Made by a program: the position numbers and the translations under genes. This document shows, piece by piece, positions 13,782 through 21,255 of a DNA stretch of 22,126 nucleotides (positions within the stretch are counted from its first letter, which is position 1; the number at the start of each line of letters is the position of its first letter). The stretch lies in contig CAYGCQ010000020.1 in assembly GCA_964348455.1 (NCBI GenBank), positions 1 through 22,126 on the forward strand, written 5' to 3'. Source of the stretch: UBA10133 sp964348455. Its GTDB lineage: Bacteria > Patescibacteriota > Microgenomatia > UBA1400 > MFAQ01. Below the pieces are notes generated by a model. The model ran no database searches, was not told the DNA's origin, and worked only from the letters and a program-made list of their open reading frames with translations.

Positions 13782-15509
13782 TTAGCCAAAGGTAAAGGCA
13801 AAAAGCTCGGCTTGGTTATCCTGAAACTCAAGTCGAAGAATGTGTCTGCCTGGACTCTGAAGATTAATTAGTTTGTAAAGTCGATCTTCCTCTACTGTTA
13901 CAGTTCCTTCGATATTGTCCTCGCCAAAAGCCTGAAGTATGTCATCTAAATACACTTTAATTTTGGCAGGATCTATTTTCTTGCGCATAACTAGAAATAC
14001 CTCTTTGGCGTCAAAATTTAGAATAAGACTTGAACCTTTTTGTGGATTAGCATGCTCACTCATGAGAGTCCAGTCTCCCTGATAAGCCACTTGGTTGATA
14101 CCTACTTTGGCCGGGGAAGTGTAACTTGACTGTGTATCCCTGACTACTTTTTCAGGAGAGGCAAAGTACTGCAAGCGACCATAACCTAAATACATCTCGG
14201 GAGTATTTGCCATCACAGTATATGTCGGGTTATCGATATCCATAGCGATATCGGTAGCACCGGTCTCGGCAAGGAGTTGTTGAATAACCTTCTCACTCTC
14301 GTCATACTCCCCTTCTCCAAAATGAGAGTGTCGAATAAAGCCGTCTTTGTCGATAAAGTACTTGGCGGGCCAGTAGTAGTTGTTGTACGCACGCCAGGTG
14401 GAGAAAGAGTTATCCTGGACAATCGGATAAGTAAGCCCAAAATCGCTAACAGCTTTGGTAAGATTTTTTTCGTCTTTCTCAAATTCAAATTCAGGAGAGT
14501 GAACTCCAATGATAACGAGACCTTTATCTTTGTATTTGCTATACCAATTCTTCAAGTAAGGAAATGTTCTTTGGCAATTGATGCAACTGTAAGTCCAAAA
14601 ATCAATAATGACAACTTTGCCTCGTAACTGAGCCAGAGTTAGAGGTTCGCTGTTTAACCATACTCCTCCCGGTATAATTTCTGGGGCAATTACTCCCTTG
14701 GCATCCAGCAAGTCTGCAGTAGTCTTCCCGATGTCAGCATCCGAAATTAAACGCCCACCTCTAGATTCGAGTTGTTTTTTCACTAAAGGATTGTCTTCGA
14801 TCTTTGTAAGCCCGGCTCCATATTGGGGAAATTCCTGGAGAACATAGGTTTGGATTCTTCTGTCTACGTTATAAAAAATACCAACAGCCGTTAAGACCAT
14901 CAATACACCAAAGGCTCTCTGAACATTTTCGAGATTTGACAATAGCCATGGTACTTTTCGCAGTACATTCTGACCTCCGAGCATGATTAAAAACATGGGG
15001 ATTGAAGTACCAAGAGCATAAGCCAGCGTAATTAAAAAGGCGTCAAAAGTGACGGTGCCTGTAATGGCCAGAGATATGACGGAAGCCAAAATTGGTCCAA
15101 CACAAGGGGTCCATAACAGTCCAACAGATAACCCGATCAGTAGTCCACCGCCAAAACCCGTCTTGCTTTGATTGCTTGGAACTAGTCCGGCAAGCCTTGA
15201 AAACATTCGCTCTACTAACAGCTGAAACTTCGGCACGAGAAGTGATACACCAAAGCCTGCAATTACAAAAACAGACAGAAGTCTGAGTGCATCTGAGGAG
15301 ATACCACTTATTCGAACGATGGTAGATAGAAATAATGTAAAGAAAGTAAAGCTAAGAATAAATCCTGTAACTACACCAATCGGACGAGATTTTCCGACCT
15401 CTTTGCCTCCAATGGTCGAGGTCAATATGATTGGCAGTATAGGGAGAATGCAAGGAGAAAGAACAGTAACTATCCCGGCAAGAAAGGAAAAGGCTAGTAA
15501 TAAAATCAT
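13782..15509 (-). CDS. DipZ-like thiol-disulfide reductase: CcdA membrane domain plus TlpA-like thioredoxin domain
   Basis: Residues 1 to about 215 form a CcdA-type membrane domain of about six helices with the paired cysteines in LSPCILPILP (C20) and LWTPCVGP (C136), which pass electrons from cytoplasmic thioredoxin across the membrane. After a linker, a TlpA/thioredoxin domain has FWTYSCINC (C309-x-x-C312) and the cis-proline loop WPAKYFID. Residues about 420-575 are a beta-rich domain of the kind seen at the end of DipZ proteins. The order and the 575-aa length match mycobacterial DipZ. It acts at the outer membrane face, reducing or isomerising disulfides. It lies 19 bp downstream of a membrane-anchored thioredoxin on the same strand, almost certainly one operon. 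No terminator was seen after it. Very confident. Confidence 0.95.
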   Translation of the reverse strand: MILLLAFSFLAGIVTVLSPCILPILPIILTSTIGGKEVGKSRPIGVVTGFILSFTFFTLFLSTIVRISGISSDALRLLSVFVIAGFGVSLLVPKFQLLVERMFSRLAGLVPSNQSKTGFGGGLLIGLSVGLLWTPCVGPILASVISLAITGTVTFDAFLITLAYALGTSIPMFLIMLGGQNVLRKVPWLLSNLENVQRAFGVLMVLTAVGIFYNVDRRIQTYVLQEFPQYGAGLTKIEDNPLVKKQLESRGGRLISDADIGKTTADLLDAKGVIAPEIIPGGVWLNSEPLTLAQLRGKVVIIDFWTYSCINCQRTFPYLKNWYSKYKDKGLVIIGVHSPEFEFEKDEKNLTKAVSDFGLTYPIVQDNSFSTWRAYNNYYWPAKYFIDKDGFIRHSHFGEGEYDESEKVIQQLLAETGATDIAMDIDNPTYTVMANTPEMYLGYGRLQYFASPEKVVRDTQSSYTSPAKVGINQVAYQGDWTLMSEHANPQKGSSLILNFDAKEVFLVMRKKIDPAKIKVYLDDILQAFGEDNIEGTVTVEEDRLYKLINLQSPGRHILRLEFQDNQAELFAFTFG

Positions 15510-15528
15510 TTAAAATATTTAATAATTA

Positions 15529-16020
15529 TTATTTTATATTAGACAATAGTTCACTAATCTGACCACCGTTCCACTTAGTTACCTCGTTGCCCTCTTTATC
15601 TATTTGAACGAAAGTGTGCTGATACGTGATGCCGTATTTTCGAGCCAAATCTTTTTCTTCTTGGTCTGTGTCTGAATCGTTGTAGTTGACCCTAATAACA
15701 GCAACATCCTCAGGAATTTTATCGAGGCTTAGCTTTAGATTAGCATCCGCAGGTACACAGGTTGGACACCAAGAGGCATAGAAGAACAATACTCTTCGTT
15801 TTGAGTTAGCTTGATCCAGGACCTCTTTCGTATACAGTACATATTTTGAAGCTACCTCGGTGTTCTCTGCCATTTTGTTATCGGAATTTTCTTCCATCGC
15901 GGGAACGTCGGGTACCATCACCAACTCCGATTTATCAGACTTGTATGTAATGAAGTAAATTCCGATAGCTAAAACTCCAAGAATGCTGGCTAATAAAATG
16001 TATTTTTTTGAGTTGCTCAT
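15529..16020 (-). CDS. Membrane-anchored thioredoxin-like protein
   Basis: An N-terminal hydrophobic helix (YILLASILGVLAIGIYFITY, about residues 7-26) anchors the protein. A low-complexity acidic linker leads to a thioredoxin fold with FFYASWCPTC (redox pair C85/C88) near residues 79-88. Residues about 95-163 continue the fold, ending QIDKEGNEVTKWNGGQISEL. At the usual cis-proline position the sequence reads YQHTFVQ, so His replaces Pro. That change could alter substrate release or redox potential. It probably faces the cell exterior and works with the DipZ protein encoded 19 bp downstream, either receiving electrons from it or acting on exported proteins. The start is supported by TATAAT exactly 6 bp upstream and by no alternative Met. 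Confident in fold and location. Confidence 0.9.
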   Translation of the reverse strand: MSNSKKYILLASILGVLAIGIYFITYKSDKSELVMVPDVPAMEENSDNKMAENTEVASKYVLYTKEVLDQANSKRRVLFFYASWCPTCVPADANLKLSLDKIPEDVAVIRVNYNDSDTDQEEKDLARKYGITYQHTFVQIDKEGNEVTKWNGGQISELLSNIK

Positions 16021-16026
16021 GTATAG

Positions 16027-16032
16027 ATTATA
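16027..16032 (-). promoter_or_regulatory. -10 box of the thioredoxin-dipZ operon, leaderless arrangement
   Basis: A perfect TATAAT on the minus strand ends 6 bp before the ATG at 16020. There is no Shine-Dalgarno sequence and only a weak -35. The operon therefore starts here and not at the sulfatase gene upstream. Confidence 0.65.
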
Positions 16033-16109
16033 TTTAAACTTGCCTATTACTTAATAGTGTATTTACCATTGTAAACTATTTTACATGTATCTCACAAAAA
16101 AGCGAATTT

Positions 16110-17693
16110 TTATTTTTTGACTGAATCAAGCATGTCGGTCACGTCAGTAAAATGATATAGATGTTCTGCGTCACTAAAAATATAATTCTTGTCCGGAAGG
16201 AGGGGTAGTTGAGCGTTGAAGTAGGTATTGAACAGGATTCTAAATGTATTCACAGGCGTCTCGTCGTCGTAAAAAGGATTTTCCTTTACCCCTGGCAAAT
16301 ATACTGCATTTAAGATGGGAAATTTTTCTATTAAGGTTGCATCGGTGGCCGTAGCCCAACTAAGATTGCCGGGAAGATTATTCGTAATCGGGTAAGGACC
16401 TTCATCGGCCTGAAGAATAATAATTGGCGGTGAGTCTGATTTCTCCAGTATTTTTGAGACTGTCTCCTTAATCTTAAGGTTAGCGCATTTGACCTGGTCA
16501 AGATAATTTTCAGTTTCATTCCTAAGGTCGGTGACTTTTTCAGAAAGTGGCTCACAGTTCTTGCCCAGAACATATGGTCCATGAGGAATTAGAATATGGG
16601 TAAAGACAAACTTTTTCTCGGTCATTTTAACTACCTCATCAATAATTGCAAACTCGTAAAAAATTCTACTCCTGGCTTCATTGTGAGTAGAGTCGACGGA
16701 CACCGCGGTGATATCCGGATACATTTGTTTCAGAATTGGTGCGGCAATGGTAGTGTCGAGAAAACCATTAGTAAATTCATCTGCAAAGGGGTAGCGGCCA
16801 TTGGTCATAATAAAATTGGTGTCGGCTAACGGATTAGATCTTGTCGGGTCCCAGCTGGAACCAACATGAACGTATGAGTATCCCCTTTCTCTCAAGTACC
16901 TTACTACTTTATTGTCTTGTAGCATTGGATAAACTGCAGATTCGTCCGTAGACTCTCCTCCGTTTGTGGAGACAGTTAAGCTGTCAAGATACTCCATATT
17001 TAATGAAGACGGGAGAGACAAAAAAGTCTTGGGGTAATTAGAAGTTGAGTTGCCCAGAACCTTGAAGCCTTTCTCCTCCAGAAAACCGGTTAAATCCGTA
17101 TTGTCGTAGCCGTAAGAGGACAGTGTTTGATTACCTCCATATCTATCAAAAATAAAGTAATAGATGTCTGGAGTTGAAGCTTGTTGTGAGTCCACTTTCT
17201 TATCCGTATTTATTCCTAAAACCGATCTAAAGCTCCGATGAAGTTTAATTTCCAAAGAAACAGTATTAAATAGTGATATGCCAAAGAGTATTAGTGAAAA
17301 TATTGACAGGGCACGATTTACTTCGGACAACCTTGCTTTATATTTGTATAAAAGTACCACCAGGAAGGTGAAAATAACCAGAGCGATAGAAATAATTATT
17401 TTGTCGGGATTATCAAAAAAATTACCGGTAGAAAACTGAGTATTTCTCAGGGGGTATTTAAACCTTCCATAAGAAAGAGAGAACAGAACTAAGAATGTAC
17501 TAAGGATAGAAGCGATATCTAATCTCCTTACTATTAATAAGTTAGACACAAAAACCGTGGTCGATAGGGCCAGTACCAGTAAAACAGGAATGATTAGAGC
17601 ACTTTTTTGGAAGTGATTGATGTTAAAGGAGTACAAGAAGAATACCGGAAAAAGAGAGACTAGTAAGGGATGAATATATCGTATTTTATTCAT
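16110..17693 (-). CDS. Membrane-bound sulfatase/phosphotransferase-like protein (alkaline phosphatase superfamily)
   Basis: The N-terminal 150 residues hold four to five membrane helices. From about residue 173 a large domain faces outside, with DIYYFIFDRYGGNQTL (metal-type Asp at 183), FTHILIPHGPYV and ILQADEGPYP. These correspond to the metal-binding and HGP-type motifs of the sulfatase and lipoteichoic-acid-synthase branch. The last motif reads ADEGP where many relatives have SDHGP, so His is replaced by Glu. Such enzymes cleave sulfate esters or move phospho-alcohol groups onto surface polymers; the substrate here is unknown. Its start overlaps the end of the methyltransferase gene by 8 bp (ATGAATAA), so translation is coupled. 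Together with the mini-protein at 19067 it forms a three-gene unit probably modifying an envelope glycan. Confident in superfamily only. Confidence 0.8.
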   Translation of the reverse strand: MNKIRYIHPLLVSLFPVFFLYSFNINHFQKSALIIPVLLVLALSTTVFVSNLLIVRRLDIASILSTFLVLFSLSYGRFKYPLRNTQFSTGNFFDNPDKIIISIALVIFTFLVVLLYKYKARLSEVNRALSIFSLILFGISLFNTVSLEIKLHRSFRSVLGINTDKKVDSQQASTPDIYYFIFDRYGGNQTLSSYGYDNTDLTGFLEEKGFKVLGNSTSNYPKTFLSLPSSLNMEYLDSLTVSTNGGESTDESAVYPMLQDNKVVRYLRERGYSYVHVGSSWDPTRSNPLADTNFIMTNGRYPFADEFTNGFLDTTIAAPILKQMYPDITAVSVDSTHNEARSRIFYEFAIIDEVVKMTEKKFVFTHILIPHGPYVLGKNCEPLSEKVTDLRNETENYLDQVKCANLKIKETVSKILEKSDSPPIIILQADEGPYPITNNLPGNLSWATATDATLIEKFPILNAVYLPGVKENPFYDDETPVNTFRILFNTYFNAQLPLLPDKNYIFSDAEHLYHFTDVTDMLDSVKK

Positions 17694-19077
17694 GCAGTTT
17701 CTCCATTAAGTAAAGAACTCTTTTACTCCCTTTAATATCAGTGGATTTTTTAATTTTAAAATATTTTTTAAATGTTTTCTCGAAACCTGACTTTGAGTAC
17801 TCAGGAAAGATGTCCTCTCTGTTCATCAGGAGTTTTTTAACTTGGGAATCTTCTTTTGGTATGAACTCAACCATGCAGAACTGACACTGGTTGGCAAATA
17901 GCTCGGCGATGTAATCCATCGGAATATTTTTACCAATCGCTAAGTGGTGCACTAAGGCCAAAGCCATTATCAGGTCGGATGGACCTCTATCCAGCAAAGA
18001 CAAACGCTCTTGATTGGCCCAACCAATCGCGGGGGTTGGATTCGTTAGGTCACTAAAGAGTGGCAGAATGTTTTTGTCTTTATTCATTAAGACTTCTTTA
18101 TAGTTCTGTTCAAGAGCTCCATGATCGATATCGAATGAGATTACTTTGGAGTTTCCGGACGCCGCAATTCGACTAAACCTGCCGGTATTTGCTCCCAAGT
18201 CCCAAGTCATCTTTGGCTTCGCTAAACCAACAAATTCTCGAACAAGCTTTTCTTTGTGGGCTTGTGAGGTGGAACGATAGTTATTATTGCTTTCATAGTA
18301 GTCTCCCCATTCTGTTTCTTTGTGACTTAGTTTAAATTTTCTCACCGCAAATTCTAAACTATCTATAAGCCCCATCATGGCTGACCTACCAAAGCTTTGT
18401 TGAATTTGTTTCTTGTTCAATTTTTTATCGGCGTTTTTTCTCTGACTGGCTGAGTGGGCGAAGATGTGAAGAAGGAGCATGGGGTTAAATTTGGCTCGAA
18501 TCGGTAAAAGGTGTGAGATTAGACCTACAGGAACACCATCTGTATAAGATATAAATAGTGAATTTAACCTGATGTCGCTGTAAGCCATCAGAGCCAACGG
18601 ACCCAGGAAATGTTCGATAAACTGCTTGTATGCAATCCAAGGTTTACCTTCTTGGTATTTTTCAAACGATAAGGTGTCAATTAGCGTGGCCTTCCCGTTA
18701 AGAAATTGAACATTGTAGATACTTGAGTCTTTTAGACTCATGCCACAGGAGATTGCTTTCTTTTGGATGGATAAGGTCAATAGCGCAGCATCTTTTAGCA
18801 TGCTAAAACACCATTCATTTGGGTAAGAAATAAAAGGAATGACCTGAGGCTTTATTATCTTGTACGCCTCGCCAGAGGTCTCAAATTTTGAAAGAGAAAT
18901 TTCTTCATGTGGAACTAGATAATGACTTTTGACTAATGACTCATAAAGTCCGCTGTTTATCAGTAAATCAAAATCAGCACGATAGTTCTTATTTATCTGC
19001 CTATAGACAAGACCATTCTGACTAAAGATGAATCCACTCGGGTCTTTGTAAGAGGATATAACTCGACTATTCTTCAT
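17686..19077 (-). CDS. SAM-dependent methyltransferase with a kinase-like N-terminal region
   Basis: The C-terminal half is a class I methyltransferase: WDLGANTGRFSRIAA (about residues 292-306) is the SAM-binding glycine motif, KVISFDID (311-318) carries the acidic ribose-binding end of strand two, and ALALVHHLA lies in the catalytic region. The N-terminal half has LKDSSIYNVQF (about 115-125) and ATLIDTLSF (130-138), an Asp...Asn and Asp pattern recalling the catalytic and metal loops of aminoglycoside-kinase-like folds, in the manner of NoeA-type nodulation methyltransferases. That comparison is my inference. The protein is soluble. It overlaps the YLDPGTGS mini-protein gene by 11 bp upstream and the sulfatase-like gene by 8 bp downstream, so the three are one operon, perhaps methylating an envelope sugar or lipid head group. 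Confident in the methyltransferase call. Confidence 0.85.
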   Translation of the reverse strand: MKNSRVISSYKDPSGFIFSQNGLVYRQINKNYRADFDLLINSGLYESLVKSHYLVPHEEISLSKFETSGEAYKIIKPQVIPFISYPNEWCFSMLKDAALLTLSIQKKAISCGMSLKDSSIYNVQFLNGKATLIDTLSFEKYQEGKPWIAYKQFIEHFLGPLALMAYSDIRLNSLFISYTDGVPVGLISHLLPIRAKFNPMLLLHIFAHSASQRKNADKKLNKKQIQQSFGRSAMMGLIDSLEFAVRKFKLSHKETEWGDYYESNNNYRSTSQAHKEKLVREFVGLAKPKMTWDLGANTGRFSRIAASGNSKVISFDIDHGALEQNYKEVLMNKDKNILPLFSDLTNPTPAIGWANQERLSLLDRGPSDLIMALALVHHLAIGKNIPMDYIAELFANQCQFCMVEFIPKEDSQVKKLLMNREDIFPEYSKSGFEKTFKKYFKIKKSTDIKGSKRVLYLMEKLHE

Positions 19078-19297
19078 CAGAGGTTTCTGTCTCTGGAAAT
19101 GATGTTTCTTTCGAACGATATCTATTTACTATGTCAGATACTTTGCGAAAGATTGATTTGGCAAAAAATAGGCTTCCAAAGAAAGTGGCCACAAAGACCT
19201 GAATGAGGTAACTGCCTGTGCCGGGATCTAGATAGGCATGGGCTGATTTTGGGAAAAGGAGGAGAAGTAGAGCCAGGTAAAGATATATTTTTAACAT
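19067..19297 (-). CDS. YLDPGTGS-type small membrane protein
   Basis: This 76-aa protein has an N-terminal signal or first membrane helix (YLYLALLLLLFPKSAHA), then YLDPGTGSYLIQ just after the predicted cleavage point. A second hydrophobic helix (VFVATFFGSLFFAKSIF) follows, then a short basic and acidic tail. The motif is shared by small proteins of unknown function in many phyla, often beside sulfatase-like and methyltransferase genes, as here. Its gene overlaps the methyltransferase start by 11 bp, which implies coupled translation and a joint role at the membrane. No clear ribosome binding site or promoter was found in the 121-bp AT-rich gap upstream. Confident that it is a real gene; the molecular role is unknown. 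Confidence 0.85.
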   Translation of the reverse strand: MLKIYLYLALLLLLFPKSAHAYLDPGTGSYLIQVFVATFFGSLFFAKSIFRKVSDIVNRYRSKETSFPETETSDEE

Positions 19298-19418
19298 TAT
19301 TTTGTATCGCTTATAAATAATCGATGATATTTTCTATGGAAATTGTAATTATTCACATTATAACAACCTTTACCTTGTTTTGTGCTTATTTTACGGAATT
19401 GGTTTGAGAGATCGGAGT

Positions 19419-19967
19419 CTACTGCTGTAATTGAATATTGGGGATGTCAGGCATTGTGGGTAGAGCCCTCATCATCTGATTGAGGTCCGTAAATTCAACA
19501 TCTGTAGGAGGCACAAATTCTGAGTCTAAAACAGCCCCGGTTGTACAGTCTACACTGTATTTGGTTTCATCTTCGTACCCAGTGACTTGGTCAGCAAGAG
19601 AAGTTACTTTGGGAACTGTAACTGTAACGGAAGGTGTGGGGCTCTGCTCGTTAATTTTAGTTTTTATACCGGTCTTAGTAACATCGTCCCACATATAGGT
19701 ATATGTGCCGTCGTTTATCATAGTCCCCTTTTTGCCGTCCCCAAAATCAGATCCCAAAATTTTCATTTTTTTACCTGAAATAATCATTTGGGTAGTAGAG
19801 CCATCATCCAATCTGTTAACGATGCAGCTGGCTTGACCGCCTCGGCTAATAATTTCAGCCAGTTTTTCTGCCTTTACCTGAGCATTGCCGGTAATTTTAT
19901 TCGATGGGAAAAGGGTGCAACCGGAAAGGAAAATGGACACCGGTATGAGATAGACTAATTTGTTCAT
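19419..19967 (-). CDS. Unknown lipoprotein, 182 aa
   Basis: The N-terminus MNKLVYLIPVSIFLSGCTLF is a lipoprotein signal with lipobox LSGC and the lipidated Cys at 17. The mature part is a beta-rich domain of successive strands (CIVNRLDDGSTTQMIISG, KKMKILGSD, GTYTYMWDD) that recalls LolA-like or outer-surface lipoprotein folds, though no motif settles this. A Thr/Pro/Val stretch divides it from a C-terminal segment ending in MRALPTMPDIPNIQ. Two further cysteines could form a disulfide. It would be anchored to the outer face of the membrane. It has its own good promoter overlapping a perfect palindrome (19994-20021), so it is probably regulated separately from its neighbours. No Shine-Dalgarno sequence and no terminator were seen. 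Gene and export are confident, the role is unknown. Confidence 0.85.
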   Translation of the reverse strand: MNKLVYLIPVSIFLSGCTLFPSNKITGNAQVKAEKLAEIISRGGQASCIVNRLDDGSTTQMIISGKKMKILGSDFGDGKKGTMINDGTYTYMWDDVTKTGIKTKINEQSPTPSVTVTVPKVTSLADQVTGYEDETKYSVDCTTGAVLDSEFVPPTDVEFTDLNQMMRALPTMPDIPNIQLQQ

Positions 19968-19993
19968 AAATCGTTATGGTTATTAGTAATTTT

Positions 19994-20021
19994 ATTATAT
20001 TCCGATTGACGTTAACGTCAA
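19994..20021 (-). promoter_or_regulatory. Promoter with a 16-bp palindromic operator over the -35 box
   Basis: On the minus strand TTGACG (20016-20021) and a perfect TATAAT (19994-19999) are 16 bp apart. The -35 box is half of the perfect palindrome TTGACGTTAACGTCAA (20006-20021). A dimeric regulator bound there would block or guide RNA polymerase. The leader to ATG 19967 is about 20 nt. Confidence 0.8.
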
Positions 20022-20047
20022 ATCATCTATTTAGTTAATCTCAATAA

Positions 20048-21142
20048 TTAGAGTAATTTTGGATCTATACGAATTATTTTATCTCCATCCAAGTGAGTTA
20101 AAGACCTGCCGTCCATATTACTAGTGGTTATATACAAAAACCCATCTGGACCCAGGACCACATCTCTCAATCGTCCGTATTTTCCTTTTATAAACTGGTC
20201 GAATTTCATTGTAGTGGTACCTAGCCTAAAGAGAGAACTGCTTCTAAGTCCGGAAAAATATAAAAATGGTTTTACAAAAACCAATCCTGAGGGTGCCCAA
20301 GTATGATTCTCAGAATTTATTACAGGAGTAACCATACCCGCTTTTGTTTTGGTTTTGGTGATTTCAGGCCATCCGTAGTTTTTACCTTTTTCAATTAGAT
20401 TAATTTCATCTCCTGTCGACGAACCATGCTCAGTTTCCCAAAGCTGTCCTTTATCGTCCCAGGCCAAACCTTGGGGATTTCGATGACCATAGGAATATAC
20501 AAGATTATTAAAGGGGTTTCCCGGAGCAGACTCCCCCTCATCTGTAACCCTAAGAACTTTCCCTGCCAAAGAGGTGTTGTCTTGCGCCAACGATGGGCTT
20601 TGTGAATCTCCGGTGGTGATGTAAAGATAACCGTCCGGACCAAATTTCAACCTACCACCATTGTGATTGGTGTTTCCCGGAATTCCATTTACAATTTCAC
20701 GATTGAATATCAAACTATTATCGTTATATGTGTACCGAACAACCCTGTTAAGCGTATTACCTGACTCACTTAAATACGTATAGTAAAAATATAGAAAATG
20801 GTTCTTTTCAAAGTCAGGATGAATTTCGATTCCTAACAAACCACCTTCTCCAATCGCTTTAACTTCTTTAATACTTAATAAAGGTCCCTCTATCAAAATA
20901 CCTTCAGAAGTAATCTTTCTGACCCTTCCAGGACGTTCTGTAAATAAAATGCTTCGATCTGGCAGAAATACCAAAGACCATGGTATTTGTAATTTTTCGG
21001 CAATTACTTTGGGCTCAGAAACATCGGTTATTAAATTATTGTTAACCACTGAAGGAGATAATGAGGAATTTTTACCTTTAATCAATCTCCAGCCAATCAA
21101 TACGCCGAAAATTATTAGAAGTATTAATATTGATTTTTTCAT
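20048..21142 (-). CDS. PQQ-type sugar dehydrogenase, membrane-anchored (glucose/sorbosone dehydrogenase family)
   Basis: Residues about 4-20 form an uncleaved signal anchor. The rest is a six-bladed beta-propeller of the soluble glucose dehydrogenase family. Family motifs visible are IPWSLVFLPD, LLGIEIHPDF, NHNGGRLKFGPDGYLYITTGD (split here: H160 is the likely catalytic base, next to NGG), YGHRNPQGLAW (220-228), WETEHG (235-240) and NYGWPEI. Enzymes of this family oxidise aldose sugars outside the cytoplasm with pyrroloquinoline quinone, though many distant members have unproven substrates and cofactor. The 364-aa length is typical. No PQQ synthesis genes are in the window, so the cofactor may come from elsewhere. 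TATATT ends 8 bp before the ATG, again suggesting a very short leader. The family is very sure, the substrate unknown. Confidence 0.95.
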   Translation of the reverse strand: MKKSILILLIIFGVLIGWRLIKGKNSSLSPSVVNNNLITDVSEPKVIAEKLQIPWSLVFLPDRSILFTERPGRVRKITSEGILIEGPLLSIKEVKAIGEGGLLGIEIHPDFEKNHFLYFYYTYLSESGNTLNRVVRYTYNDNSLIFNREIVNGIPGNTNHNGGRLKFGPDGYLYITTGDSQSPSLAQDNTSLAGKVLRVTDEGESAPGNPFNNLVYSYGHRNPQGLAWDDKGQLWETEHGSSTGDEINLIEKGKNYGWPEITKTKTKAGMVTPVINSENHTWAPSGLVFVKPFLYFSGLRSSSLFRLGTTTMKFDQFIKGKYGRLRDVVLGPDGFLYITTSNMDGRSLTHLDGDKIIRIDPKLL

Positions 21143-21255
21143 ATGTGATTAATATAACAAATTGATCGGTATTTGTTTTTTGAAAAACTTGCATATTGTG
21201 TAGATAATTAATGTGGTGTACAGTTATATTAGTTAGTAAAATACATCAAGCTATA

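Noticed and set aside
21211..21255. Upstream in-frame ATG at 21211 as start of the Cys-rich protein
   Set aside because: It would add MWCTVILVSKIHQAI before a normal basic N-terminus (MAKKLSRG) and a signal helix. The 21256 start gives a standard export signal.
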